This document shows positions 23,720-32,423 of a stretch of 38,892 bases of DNA, one piece after another. The stretch comes from Clostridia bacterium (GTDB lineage: Bacteria > Bacillota > Clostridia > Oscillospirales > Acutalibacteraceae). Each line of letters starts with the position of its first letter. The stretch's first letter is position 1. The position numbers were made by a program, and so were the translations under genes. The notes below the pieces were generated by a model. The model saw only the letters and a list, made by a program, of their open reading frames with translations. It ran no database searches and was not told the DNA's origin. The stretch spans positions 1 to 38,892 of the forward strand of contig JAFSGP010000014.1 in the NCBI GenBank assembly GCA_017440755.1. The letters run 5' to 3'.

Positions 23720-23957
23720 AAAATACGTAGAGGTCACCGCCGTCTTTACCGCCGACGGGCGAGTGATGCCGCAGACAATCCATTGGGATACCGGCACCGT
23801 GTACGAGGTGGACAAAGTGCTTGACGTCCGCCGCGCCGCTGCCACCAAGGCGGGCGGCTGCGGACTGCGGTACACCTGCCGTATCCGCGGGCAACAGACC
23901 TACCTGTTCCTCGATGAAGACCGCTGGTTTGTGGAAACACGGTCCTATGCTGAATAG
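23709..23957 (+). CDS. Small DinB-coupled protein, function unknown
   Basis: 82 residues, soluble and beta-rich by eye (YVEVTAVFTADGRVMPQTIH, YEVDKVLDVRRA, YTCRIRGQQTYLFLDEDRWFVE). The ATG at 23709 overlaps the end of dinB and has GGAGG nine bases upstream, so it is translated with dinB and would be SOS-induced. I do not recognise a characterised family, though small genes of this kind follow dinB in other Clostridia (memory, unverified). The layout suggests a role in repair or as a polymerase partner (inference). Confidence 0.8.
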   Translation: MSHKKYVEVTAVFTADGRVMPQTIHWDTGTVYEVDKVLDVRRAAATKAGGCGLRYTCRIRGQQTYLFLDEDRWFVETRSYAE

Positions 23958-23960
23958 AAA

Positions 23961-23996
23961 GAGAAAGCCATCATCCGTTTGGATGGTGGCTTTCTC
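23961..23996. terminator. Hairpin between dinB operon and the dockerin gene
   Basis: A 16-bp stem with one G-T pair joins 23961-23976 with 23981-23996 around GTTT. The T-run is weak on both sides, but its position after both convergent genes supports a shared terminator. Confidence 0.65.
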
Positions 23997-24025
23997 AGCG
24001 AGGTATATGAGATATATTAGATATA

Positions 24026-26128
24026 TCAGCGGAATTCCGCCAGCAGAGCCGCCTCAAACAGATCGGCCACTACGGCCATGCCGGTAGCATTGAAATGCAG
24101 ACTGTCCGCCAAATAGGTATCGGTCGCGGTCAACTCGCTATTATAAAGGTCAACAACAGGAGCATCGTAATGAGCGGCCACCGCTTTAATAACGGCATTG
24201 AATTGCTGTACCACTTCATTGGAGCAGCCCTTGTTGGGATGCAGGGTAAAGCAGAACACCTTAGCGTTGGGATAGTTGGTAGCAATTTTATGCATTGCAA
24301 TAATGTAACTCTCCACGAAATTGACAGGATACTCATATGTATAGCTACCATCCGCGTTTTGGGTAATCAACCTCGCATACAAGTCCTCGCTGTAGGTGCC
24401 GCACTCCGACCAAAACAGGTCATTCGTACCCATAAACACAGCAATCACATCCGGGGTAGTACCGGCCAGCGCACCGGTATTAGCGTGAAGGTTAACCGCA
24501 CGGCTACCGGCACCGGCAGAGCCGCTGTCTCCTCTTATGAGAGAGCCGGGCCAGGAGTTGTTCACCAGTACATTCATTTCATTACGCTTTGCTACTTGCA
24601 TCCAATAGGTCTCATCCACCGAGGAAAGGAACGCCTCCATACCGGCATCCTTATCCGCCACCAATGTAGTGTTGGTCGTTCCTACATTACTATAGCCGTC
24701 GTAGCTGGAGAGGCTGTCGCCCAAGATGGACAAATTAAGTCCGCTCAAGAGGGATTGGTATAAAGGATAAGTATCCGGCAGTATGGTGTGATATAACAAT
24801 TGAATCGCATCCTTTATGTTGACAAGTCCGTCACGCTTATAGTCACAATCGGTTCCGGCAGGCAGGGTATACTGTTCCGGCAACATCATAGAGTACAGCA
24901 GATGAATTGCATCTCGACTGTTGATTGTATAGTCACCATTAAGGTCGTTCTCCACCGGATCAGGAACCGCTTTCCCTAGGACGGGGGTAGCATCGGTGCC
25001 GATGACCTGACCCCACCGAACCAGACCGTTCTGGTCGGCATAGGTGTTTAGAATAGTCAGTAGTTCGCCAGTAATTGCGGTACTACGCACATCGATATAG
25101 TACACCCAGTTGTCGGATAGATTACTTGCGGTGGTGTATACCAGCTTGCCATAGCCCCAATAAGCGCTGCGCAAACCGGTGCCATTGAGGGTTCCGGAGT
25201 GCAGGAAGTTCTCCACGGTAGCCTCCGCATCACAGGTGCTTGCTACGATGAAGGTGTTGGTACCATTCTGCGTCAAAGTAGAATGAATATTCCGAACAAC
25301 ACAACCATTGCGAGGCTTGCCAAAGGCAGTGCAATCAGCAGTAGAAGTAATAGTACCTGCAAGGGTCACATTTTGCACACTTCCGTAAATGCGAGCACCG
25401 AACAGACATGCGTTGTAATTCGCTTGTCCATCAATGGTAATGGTATGTCCGCCGCCATCATAGTGACAGCTGAAATTATTAAGCCAAGAGTCGTAATTAC
25501 ACAACTCCCCCGCATAGGTCACATCAACCGTCTGCCGAATATATACATTCGGCAGACTCCAAGCCGACGTTTTGTCATCCCAAGAGGAGTACGCCATCTT
25601 ATGATACCAATAGGCAAAATCCTCGTCAGAGGTAATCAGGTAGGGGTCGGCAGCGGTGCCACTGCCAGCCAGCTCTACTTCAGGGAAACTGATGTGCACC
25701 GTGTAGTTACAGGAGGTCTCTCCATTCTCAGAGGGGATAGAAAGTACCTGTCCGTCATACAGGTACGCATTCTCATATTGAAGCATACGGCTAGTCCAAC
25801 CGATCTGCAGCGCCTCGGTGGTATCGGTGACACCGGTGAGTAGGCTGGTGGTGCCACCGCTATGCACAATGGCGGCCACACGGGGGTTGTTATAGCTAGG
25901 CATCACAATCGAGATAGTACGAGCTTCATTATCAATGATACAAGAATCCCACATAAACATAACGCCGGGCGTTACAGAAGCGCCATTGGTGGTGTCGACG
26001 TTGACAATTTCGGTAATGTAGCAATCATCCTCCGCTTGCGCCGACACCGATAAGGACAAGCTACCGGTTATCAGCACAAAACAGGCCAACACCCCTGCTA
26101 GAAAACGACAAAACAGGTTCTTTTTCAC
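24026..26128 (-). CDS. Secreted protein with dockerin and SGNH esterase domains
   Basis: 700 residues. A signal peptide covers about 1-32 (core FLAGVLACFVLITGSLSLSV). Residues about 35-150 are an unassigned beta domain; 155-375 have the look of a GLUG/beta-helix region (SGTAADPYLITSDEDFAYWY). A two-repeat type I dockerin lies at about 395-455 (DLNGDYTINSRDAIHLLY and CDYKRDGLVNIKDAIQLLY). Residues 466-695 are an SGNH hydrolase with GDSLSS (nucleophile S472), GTND (567-570) and D675/H678 in DSLHFN. It probably deacetylates plant or microbial polysaccharide outside the cell while held by a cohesin. GTG at 26128 is used (AAGGAG nine bases upstream); the earlier TTG overlaps that site. Confidence 0.85.
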   Translation of the reverse strand: MKKNLFCRFLAGVLACFVLITGSLSLSVSAQAEDDCYITEIVNVDTTNGASVTPGVMFMWDSCIIDNEARTISIVMPSYNNPRVAAIVHSGGTTSLLTGVTDTTEALQIGWTSRMLQYENAYLYDGQVLSIPSENGETSCNYTVHISFPEVELAGSGTAADPYLITSDEDFAYWYHKMAYSSWDDKTSAWSLPNVYIRQTVDVTYAGELCNYDSWLNNFSCHYDGGGHTITIDGQANYNACLFGARIYGSVQNVTLAGTITSTADCTAFGKPRNGCVVRNIHSTLTQNGTNTFIVASTCDAEATVENFLHSGTLNGTGLRSAYWGYGKLVYTTASNLSDNWVYYIDVRSTAITGELLTILNTYADQNGLVRWGQVIGTDATPVLGKAVPDPVENDLNGDYTINSRDAIHLLYSMMLPEQYTLPAGTDCDYKRDGLVNIKDAIQLLYHTILPDTYPLYQSLLSGLNLSILGDSLSSYDGYSNVGTTNTTLVADKDAGMEAFLSSVDETYWMQVAKRNEMNVLVNNSWPGSLIRGDSGSAGAGSRAVNLHANTGALAGTTPDVIAVFMGTNDLFWSECGTYSEDLYARLITQNADGSYTYEYPVNFVESYIIAMHKIATNYPNAKVFCFTLHPNKGCSNEVVQQFNAVIKAVAAHYDAPVVDLYNSELTATDTYLADSLHFNATGMAVVADLFEAALLAEFR

Positions 26129-26246
26129 GAAAATCAACTCCTTCAAAATAATTCAAACAATTTATCATTATTATAGCATTAACCTCTGTTAAAAAACAAC
26201 CCACATTTAATAATCAAATAGATTATGTCAAAAAAATAAGAGGAAA

Positions 26247-26279
26247 AGTAAAAGCATGGCCACTTTTAAGTGACCATGC
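26247..26279 (-). terminator. Terminator of the acyl-transfer operon
   Basis: GCATGG (26254-26259) pairs with CCATGC (26274-26279) and CACTT with AAGTG inside, with one mismatch. The minus strand continues with TTTTACTTTTCC. It lies just after the stop of the ligase gene. Confidence 0.75.
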
Positions 26280-26283
26280 CCAT

Positions 26284-27762
26284 TTACTCATATTTGGCAA
26301 TCATCTGCTTGCGATCAATCTTGCCGTTGAAGGTCTTGATAATCTCGTCGATAACCACAATCTGCTTAGGCATCTTGTAGGACTCCAGATTCTCGGAGAT
26401 GATGTTGCGGATTGCCGCCTCATCCAGCTCCATACCCTCTTTGAGTACCACCAGCAGCTTCAGCGCGGTGTTGTTCGCCTTGACGGTGGGAATCAGCAGA
26501 CACTCGTCCACGCAGGGAACCCGCATAACCACCTCTTCCACCTCCACAGGCGCCACTTTGAGACCGCCCAGGTTGATGGTGTCGTTGCTGCGACCCACCA
26601 GAATCAATTCGCCGTTGGGGGCAAAGTAGCACAGGTCGCTCATCACCAGCATGCCGTTCTTCAGTGCCTTAGCGGTCTGCTCCGGCTCGTTCCAGTAGCC
26701 CTGCATCACCGATTTACTGCGAATCGCCACCAGACCGGGGTTCTGGGGGGTAGCATCGGTCATCTCGTTGCCGTCCTCGTCCAACAAAACAATCTCGCTG
26801 TAGGAGTTGGGCTTGCCCACGCTGCCTGCGTAAGCGGAGCCGCCGGACACGCAGAACTCGTCGGTACATACCACACCTGCTTCGGAACAGCCGAAACAAT
26901 TGTACATATACACGTTAGGCAGCAACGCGCGCATCTTCTCCTTATCCGTCTCAGGATAGGCAGTAGAGCTGGAGTAGATGAAGCGCAGGCGGTCGCTCAA
27001 TGCCGCCAGATTCTTAGAGGCGAAGGCCAGCAGCAGATGAATAGCCGAAGGAGGCAGATACAGGGAGGTAACGCCGTACTCGTCGATGGTACGGAAATAC
27101 TCCTTAAAGTTGCGGAAGCCCTCCAGCAGGCAGGTGGTACTGCCCACCGCCATAGCGATATGCACCTTACGCAGCGCCGCCGCGTGGTTCATGGGGGTGG
27201 GAATCAGCCACACGTTATCCGACTGGATATTGGTGGTTTCGATGCCCGCCAGAGCAATATTCACCTGGTTGCCGAAGGACACCATAACGCCCTTAGACTT
27301 GCCGGTGGTACCGGTGGTAAACAAAATCTCCGCCAGACTGCTCTCCTCCGGCTCCGTCGCCACGAAGGTGTCGGGCATAGCCAGAATGGCAGGCATAATC
27401 GCCTCCAAGGACCAAGCCTCGGGCAAATCCTCACGAGCGGTGAGGGTGACAATAGCCGTCGCCTCCAGCTCGTCGTAGATCTCCTGAATACGCTTGCTGG
27501 GCGTGCTCTTCTCCACCGGAACAAAGGTGGCGCCTAACAGCTGAATACCGTACCAGAAATAGACGTAATCCATAATATGATCCGCCTCGACCACGATGCG
27601 GTCACCGGGTTTGATACCCTTATTCTGCAGGTACAGAGCGGTCTTGCGGTTATTCTCGGCCATCTGTGCATAGGTGCACTTTTCGCCGTTAACAATAACT
27701 GCGATCTGCTCCGGCGTCTCCTGCGCCACCTGCTGAATCTTCAGAGCAACAGACTTAAACAT
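26284..27762 (-). CDS. AMP-forming acyl/amino-acyl ligase (DltA position)
   Basis: 492 residues of the ANL adenylating superfamily. Core motif LFTTGTTGKSKG is at 147-158, the A5-type motif reads YNCFGCSEAG (287-296), the hinge is GRSNDTINLGG and the C-terminal catalytic lysine is K481 in NGKIDRK. It would activate an acid with ATP and load it on the adjacent carrier protein. DltA homologues usually show a TYGPTEAT-type A5 motif; this FGCSEA form is more like fatty- or aryl-acid ligases, so D-alanine should not be assumed. Last gene of the operon, RBS GAGGAGAG. Confidence 0.85.
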   Translation of the reverse strand: MFKSVALKIQQVAQETPEQIAVIVNGEKCTYAQMAENNRKTALYLQNKGIKPGDRIVVEADHIMDYVYFWYGIQLLGATFVPVEKSTPSKRIQEIYDELEATAIVTLTAREDLPEAWSLEAIMPAILAMPDTFVATEPEESSLAEILFTTGTTGKSKGVMVSFGNQVNIALAGIETTNIQSDNVWLIPTPMNHAAALRKVHIAMAVGSTTCLLEGFRNFKEYFRTIDEYGVTSLYLPPSAIHLLLAFASKNLAALSDRLRFIYSSSTAYPETDKEKMRALLPNVYMYNCFGCSEAGVVCTDEFCVSGGSAYAGSVGKPNSYSEIVLLDEDGNEMTDATPQNPGLVAIRSKSVMQGYWNEPEQTAKALKNGMLVMSDLCYFAPNGELILVGRSNDTINLGGLKVAPVEVEEVVMRVPCVDECLLIPTVKANNTALKLLVVLKEGMELDEAAIRNIISENLESYKMPKQIVVIDEIIKTFNGKIDRKQMIAKYE

Positions 27763-27795
27763 ACTACACTCTCCTCGTCAAATCACAAGAAAACC

Positions 27796-29403
27796 TTAGA
27801 AATTACCGTAAATGAAGGCGCTGGCATCGTAGTTGGCACCGTATTTGCCGAACACCAAAATCGCCGCAATCAACAGCAGAATCATAAACCAGCGGAACAC
27901 GATATTCTGCTTAGCCAAGGTCTCGCGGATCTTCATGCCGCTCTCCTGCAGAATGCTGACAACCACAAGCACGGCAATCGCCGCAACAACCAGCGTCATC
28001 TCCTGCTGATTCAGACCCATATTGTAAATCTCGTCGTTGACACCCAGCAGGAAGCCCATATCAAAGTCGGTGAACACCGAAAGGAGCATCACCTTAGCGG
28101 CACCCAGACTGGGAGCGCGCACGATGATACGGGACACACACAGCAAACAGAAGGTGCGCAGCATCTGGAAAATACGGAAGCTGAACGCCTCGGTATTAAT
28201 GCGCAGGCCGTCAGTCATCTTCTTGTATACGGGGGTCAGCGCCACACTGGCGGAGATAAGGAAGGCATTGTACAGACCGTTGAGTATGTACTGCCAGGTC
28301 AAGCCGTGCCAGATACCGATGAGGAAGAACACCACCATCGGGGCGGCAACAGAGGGAACCAGCTTGCCCCAATACGCACCGTACTTCTTACGGAAGGTCT
28401 TGCTCAGCGCGGTAACGGGCTTGCACAGCATAATGGGATAGAACACGTACTCCCGCATCCACGCGCCCAGAGACATATGCCAACGGCGCCAGAAATCCGC
28501 CATGGAAATAGCGAAGAAGGGACGCTCGAAGTTGAGGGGCAGGTCCAGACCCATCATCTGCGCCGCACCGCGGGTAATATCCGTACCGCCGGAGAAGTCA
28601 CAGTAAATCTGGAAGGAATACGCCAGCACGCCGAAGAACACCTGCGAGCCGCTGAACTCCATAAAGTTAGCGGAAAACACGGTGGCGGAAATCGCGGCCA
28701 CACGGTCGGCGATAACCATCTTCTTAAACAGACCCCAAAGAATCAGCTGAGCGCCGTATTTAACGTTTTCGTACTTAAATTCGTGGGGCTGCTGCAGCTG
28801 CATACCCACGTCGCCGTACCGCATCAAAGGACCCTGCACAATGGAGGGGAAGAAAGACACAAACAGCGCAAACTTGCCGATGTGGCGCTCCGCCTCCAGC
28901 TTGCCGCGGCCCACGTCGATGAGGTAGCCGATGGAGTTGAAGGTGTAGTAGGACAGACCCAGAGGCACCAAAACGTTGATGAAGGGCATCGAAGCGTCCC
29001 ACTTGAACAGGGCGAACAGGTCGTCAAAGTTGCTCAACACACCGTTGAGGAACTTGATGTACGCCAGCACACCCAGATTCACCAATACCGCCAACACCTG
29101 AATGCGATGAATCTTCTTGGCGGACACCTTCTTCATCGCCAGCTTTTCTTCCTTGGTGATGTCCTCGCCGCGGGACGCAATCTCTTTCAGGTTGTTGTTG
29201 CGGATACGCTGCATCCAATGGCTCATGCCAAAGGTGAACAGCGTGGTTGCGATAATGTATATCACCTGTGCCAAACCGCTGGCCAGATAGAACCCGTAGC
29301 TCGCCACCAGCAGAACAGCCCATTGATACTTTTTCGGTACTATATAGTACACAAGGAGTACTACTGCCAAAAACAGCAGAAAACTCAAAGAATTGAGAGC
29401 CAT
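27796..29403 (-). CDS. MBOAT-family O-acyltransferase (AlgI/DltB-like)
   Basis: 535 residues with about ten or more membrane helices. The conserved MBOAT elements are DFWRRWHMSLGAWMREYVFYP (303-323, with H309) and the catalytic histidine H366 in IGIWHGLTW. Size and motifs are nearer to AlgI-type O-acetyltransferases (about 500) than DltB (about 400). It would pass an acyl group from the carrier protein across the membrane to an acceptor polymer, with the SGNH protein as partner. It sits 33 bases before the ligase gene and 48 after the carrier gene. Confidence 0.92.
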   Translation of the reverse strand: MALNSLSFLLFLAVVLLVYYIVPKKYQWAVLLVASYGFYLASGLAQVIYIIATTLFTFGMSHWMQRIRNNNLKEIASRGEDITKEEKLAMKKVSAKKIHRIQVLAVLVNLGVLAYIKFLNGVLSNFDDLFALFKWDASMPFINVLVPLGLSYYTFNSIGYLIDVGRGKLEAERHIGKFALFVSFFPSIVQGPLMRYGDVGMQLQQPHEFKYENVKYGAQLILWGLFKKMVIADRVAAISATVFSANFMEFSGSQVFFGVLAYSFQIYCDFSGGTDITRGAAQMMGLDLPLNFERPFFAISMADFWRRWHMSLGAWMREYVFYPIMLCKPVTALSKTFRKKYGAYWGKLVPSVAAPMVVFFLIGIWHGLTWQYILNGLYNAFLISASVALTPVYKKMTDGLRINTEAFSFRIFQMLRTFCLLCVSRIIVRAPSLGAAKVMLLSVFTDFDMGFLLGVNDEIYNMGLNQQEMTLVVAAIAVLVVVSILQESGMKIRETLAKQNIVFRWFMILLLIAAILVFGKYGANYDASAFIYGNF

Positions 29404-29451
29404 AACCCTTTTCCTTTTCTGTTACTTTTTATCTTTTGCCGAAACGGATAA

Positions 29452-29682
29452 TTACATCTCGTCCTGCAGACGCTCCACCAGCGCCAGAATGGCCGCCGCG
29501 CTGTTAAAGTTCTCCGGCTCCATATCGTCCACGGTGATGGTGATATCGTACTCGTCGCACAGCTCGCCCACGATGGATACAATGTCAAAGCTGTCCAGAA
29601 TGCCGTCGTCAATGAGCTTGTCCTCGTTAGCAAAGTCGATGTCGCTGCGGATAGAGTTCAGAATTTCCAAGATTTTTTCCAT
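29452..29682 (-). CDS. Acyl carrier protein (DltC-like)
   Basis: 76 residues, acidic, four-helix carrier. The phosphopantetheine attachment serine is S31 in DGILDSFDIVSIV, whose LDSFD form is the DltC-like version of the DSL motif. It would hold the acyl group as a thioester between the ligase and the MBOAT protein. RBS AAAGGAGACAAACATC. Surrounded by the SGNH gene upstream and MBOAT downstream. Confidence 0.92.
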   Translation of the reverse strand: MEKILEILNSIRSDIDFANEDKLIDDGILDSFDIVSIVGELCDEYDITITVDDMEPENFNSAAAILALVERLQDEM

Positions 29683-29758
29683 GATGTTTGTCTCCTTTAA
29701 AGATAATTAATTTGTTTATTCATTCCCCATGGGGATAACCGACCAAATGATTGCGGCG

Positions 29759-31381
29759 TCAGCCGACGCGCTTTTTTTCTACCTTTTTCTGGTAGGCAAG
29801 GATGTTCGCCTCAATGCTGTCCTCATCGTAGGTTACATCTTCTCCGGCGGCCAATATTGCCTCGCTGAGTTCTATCGAATAACATTCTCTGGTCAAAGAG
29901 GTGTACGTATCAAAAACAGCCCGATGAACAACCTTGCCCGCGTCGTTGTTGTACACAGCAATGTTTAGTCCTCGCTTGTTATAGGCCCATTGTTCCCCAT
30001 CAATAAGACAAGAGGCCATTCTGCCCTGATCGTGTCCACCGCTCTTAAGCGTGAATTTTACACCGTCAGCCAGTTTGCCAGTGTACTTAAGGGGCTCTTT
30101 GTCGCCCTTCGTCTTCAGCATCTCATAGATTACGCCCTCGTTGCTAACAATACCGATATAGCCATTTCGATAACCAATGCGGGACAACTTGTGCATACCG
30201 ATGTCGGAGAGATATGTCCGCAATTCATCAGTAAAACCGGTAGAAGCCTCATCGCACACAGTTATAAAGACGGTGTTATTGCCGCTGAGCGCCAGTTTCA
30301 TATATTCCTCAACCGACTCCACCGTGTGCAACTGAACACTTTGTCCAACTGTAAGCTTATATTCCCTCAGTTCCTCCTCCATAAAAGCGTATTTCTCGTT
30401 ATTTCGTACATCTGTTGCACCGCAGTGATCCACCAGATACTGTCCCAACCAGCCGGTGAATTTGGTAGCTCCAAACCAGTTTAAGTGCTTGCCGTCAATG
30501 CTATCATAGGGATGGATGTACCCATAGGCATCGTAGAGGGGATCGAAGTTAAAATCCAAGAATTCCAACCCGTACTCTTCCGCCACCTTGGCAACAGCGT
30601 TATGAAAAGAGGACGACCAATTCCCGGACACGGTTTTAATAAGTACCAGTTTGATGTTTTTTTCGTTGCAGAAGGTAACCATCTTGTCCAGATATTTGAG
30701 AGAAGACTTCAGCAGCTTGCCTTCCTTTGCCGTTTCATCCAACACCGGATTCAAAAGGGTGATGTTACTCTGTGCGGCAATTTCGGAATAGGTTCGCTTG
30801 TCACTGTAATAACCACGGGTGCCGGAATTAGCATCATATGTAAATTTCTCAAAATCCGTTTTTTCCAATTCGCTCCAACGGTCATGGTAGGAATTTAAAG
30901 GGAGCAGATAGGAAAGCGTATCCAGCAAATCGCCACCCTTGTAATCCTGTATAGCACGGAATTTTACATCAGAAAACCTCATAGCATCCAAAGCTTTGTG
31001 GTAAAATGCCTCCGAGCTGTCATCCCGCAATTCAGATACATCAAGAACAACCGTCTTTAAAGTCTCGGAATGCAGACGATATACCTCTTCCAGCCAATAA
31101 TAGGTTGCCAACATAGGTTGCTGTTCGGTGGCAAAATTATAAGCACAGATGCCGTACTTCTCATACAGATGAGTAGGCGAAATACCTGAAATAACTACGC
31201 TGGCACCAAAAAAAGCTGTTTCAATGGTATTCTCCGGCTCCTCGTAAAAACCGTATGTGGTATTGTAGTTATTCCAGGTAGTCCAAACCGGCTGAAAAAA
31301 GATATTCAGAAAACAAAACATCAACACAGTGATAATGCTGAACAAACTAACCCGAATCAGTATTTTGTGCTTATTTTTCAT
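29759..31381 (-). CDS. Membrane-anchored SGNH protein with FAM3/ILEI-like C-terminal halves (DltD position)
   Basis: 540 residues. One N-terminal membrane anchor (about 8-30) is followed by an external SGNH/DltD-like domain (50-325). The nucleophile S61 in FFGASVV and D296/H299 in DGKHLNWFG give an intact triad. Residues about 365-420 (VFITVCDEAST, SRIGYRNGYIGIV) resemble the second half of an ILEI/FAM3-type domain, and 440-495 (FTLKSGGHDQGR, KRGLNIAVYNNDAGKVVHRAVF) resemble its first half, so the order looks swapped. It probably completes acyl transfer to a cell-surface polymer. First gene of the operon; RBS GGAGG ten bases from ATG. Confidence 0.8.
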   Translation of the reverse strand: MKNKHKILIRVSLFSIITVLMFCFLNIFFQPVWTTWNNYNTTYGFYEEPENTIETAFFGASVVISGISPTHLYEKYGICAYNFATEQQPMLATYYWLEEVYRLHSETLKTVVLDVSELRDDSSEAFYHKALDAMRFSDVKFRAIQDYKGGDLLDTLSYLLPLNSYHDRWSELEKTDFEKFTYDANSGTRGYYSDKRTYSEIAAQSNITLLNPVLDETAKEGKLLKSSLKYLDKMVTFCNEKNIKLVLIKTVSGNWSSSFHNAVAKVAEEYGLEFLDFNFDPLYDAYGYIHPYDSIDGKHLNWFGATKFTGWLGQYLVDHCGATDVRNNEKYAFMEEELREYKLTVGQSVQLHTVESVEEYMKLALSGNNTVFITVCDEASTGFTDELRTYLSDIGMHKLSRIGYRNGYIGIVSNEGVIYEMLKTKGDKEPLKYTGKLADGVKFTLKSGGHDQGRMASCLIDGEQWAYNKRGLNIAVYNNDAGKVVHRAVFDTYTSLTRECYSIELSEAILAAGEDVTYDEDSIEANILAYQKKVEKKRVG

Positions 31382-31435
31382 AATAAAAGTTCCTCCGCTC
31401 TCGCTTACGGTAATTTGAACCTACAAAATCAATTT

Positions 31436-31464
31436 ATCATACCATATTCAACAGGAAATGTCAA
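31436..31464 (-). promoter_or_regulatory. Promoter of the acyl-transfer operon
   Basis: On the minus strand TTGACA (31464-31459) and TATGAT (31441-31436) are spaced by 17 bp. Confidence 0.85.
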
Positions 31465-31475
31465 TGCGCGACAGG

Positions 31476-31496
31476 TACATACTTATTAAGTATGTA
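31476..31496. promoter_or_regulatory. Perfect 10-bp inverted repeat, possible operator
   Basis: TACATACTTA and TAAGTATGTA flank a single T. The palindrome is 12 bp upstream of the -35 box of the acyl-transfer operon, where an activator could bind. It lacks a T-run, so it is not a good terminator. Confidence 0.45.
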
Positions 31497-31502
31497 AGGC
31501 AT

Positions 31503-31535
31503 AAGAAAACGGGGCGGCATGCGTCGACCCGTTTC
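31503..31535 (-). terminator. Terminator of the RlmA-like gene
   Basis: AAACGGG (31507-31513) pairs with CCCGTTT (31528-31534) across a loop that itself contains GCATGC. The minus strand continues CGTTTTCTTATG, giving a modest U-run. Confidence 0.55.
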
Positions 31536-31547
31536 CTTTATATCCGT

Positions 31548-32372
31548 TTAATTTTTGGTTTTCCGATACACGTAAATGCGGAATTGAGCGGTAACCGTCA
31601 GTTCATTCACCTCAGACAGTCGCGCCGCCCCCTCTTTCGGGGTTTTCCACGTGTAGGGAGTCATATGAAACAGCGACTCCACGTCCTCCCGCGTCTGTAA
31701 AGTGAATCGACTTTCTACCGACTCGCAGCTAAGCAGCTGAAAGCCGTCGTAGGCTTCCTGCTTCTCCTCGTTTTCGTAGGGGTTTTCGTAGAGAATTTCC
31801 TTCAATTCCCACAGATGGCGGGCACCTGGTACCACGTACAGGAAATAGCCGCCTGCCCGCAACACCCGCCGAAACTCCTCAATCGCCAAGGGGGAAAAGC
31901 AGTTGACCAGCAAGTCGACCGAAGCGTCCGCCAACGGCAAATGGTACACCGATGCCACCGCGCTCAACGCATCGGGACAGCGTTTCGCCGTGCGGCGCAC
32001 CGCCGCCTTGGACAGGTCCACACCAACCGTCTGCCCGTCGTGAGCCGCTATCACCTGCGCCAGTGCGGCGGTGTAATACCCCTCGCCGCAGCCCGCGTCC
32101 AGCAGGACCGGCTGCTTGCCGCCCAAGCGGTCGACAAGACGGCACAATTTATCCCGCAGCGGTGCATACCAGCCGCCGTCCAAAAAACGGGTGCGGGCGG
32201 CCACCATCGTCTTGTCGTCCCCCGGCGTTTTGGAGTGGCGCTGTTGAACCGGAAGGAGGTTGACGTACCCCTCTTTTGCCATATCGAAACAATGCCCCGC
32301 CGAGCAGCGGTACAGGGACTCTTCACGTATCAATGCCCTCTTGCACTGAGGACACACAAACAGGTCTTTCAT
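31548..32372 (-). CDS. rlmA: RlmA-type 23S rRNA guanine N1-methyltransferase
   Basis: 274 residues. The N-terminal zinc finger has C7, C10, C23 and H27 (CPQC and CSAGH), as in RlmA(I)/(II) enzymes. NLLPVQQRHSKTPGDDKTMV is the family linker and LLDAGCGEGYYT is the S-adenosylmethionine loop of the Rossmann domain. It would methylate G745 or G748 in hairpin 35 of 23S rRNA, the latter associated with tylosin/macrolide response in the RlmA(II) type. Which of the two cannot be read here. ATG at 32372 follows GAGGAG by six bases. It is 51 bases downstream of the AraC gene, perhaps co-transcribed. Confidence 0.88.
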   Translation of the reverse strand: MKDLFVCPQCKRALIREESLYRCSAGHCFDMAKEGYVNLLPVQQRHSKTPGDDKTMVAARTRFLDGGWYAPLRDKLCRLVDRLGGKQPVLLDAGCGEGYYTAALAQVIAAHDGQTVGVDLSKAAVRRTAKRCPDALSAVASVYHLPLADASVDLLVNCFSPLAIEEFRRVLRAGGYFLYVVPGARHLWELKEILYENPYENEEKQEAYDGFQLLSCESVESRFTLQTREDVESLFHMTPYTWKTPKEGAARLSEVNELTVTAQFRIYVYRKTKN

Positions 32373-32423
32373 ACACAACTCCTCTGACCGATGGTCTAAA
32401 AATGCAACCGCTTACAGCCGGTA

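Noticed and set aside
27577..29451. 624-codon open frame on the plus strand across the MBOAT and ligase genes
   Set aside because: It lies antisense to two genes with full motif sets, has no ribosome-binding site, and its His/Gln/Val-rich composition is typical of a reverse-complement shadow.
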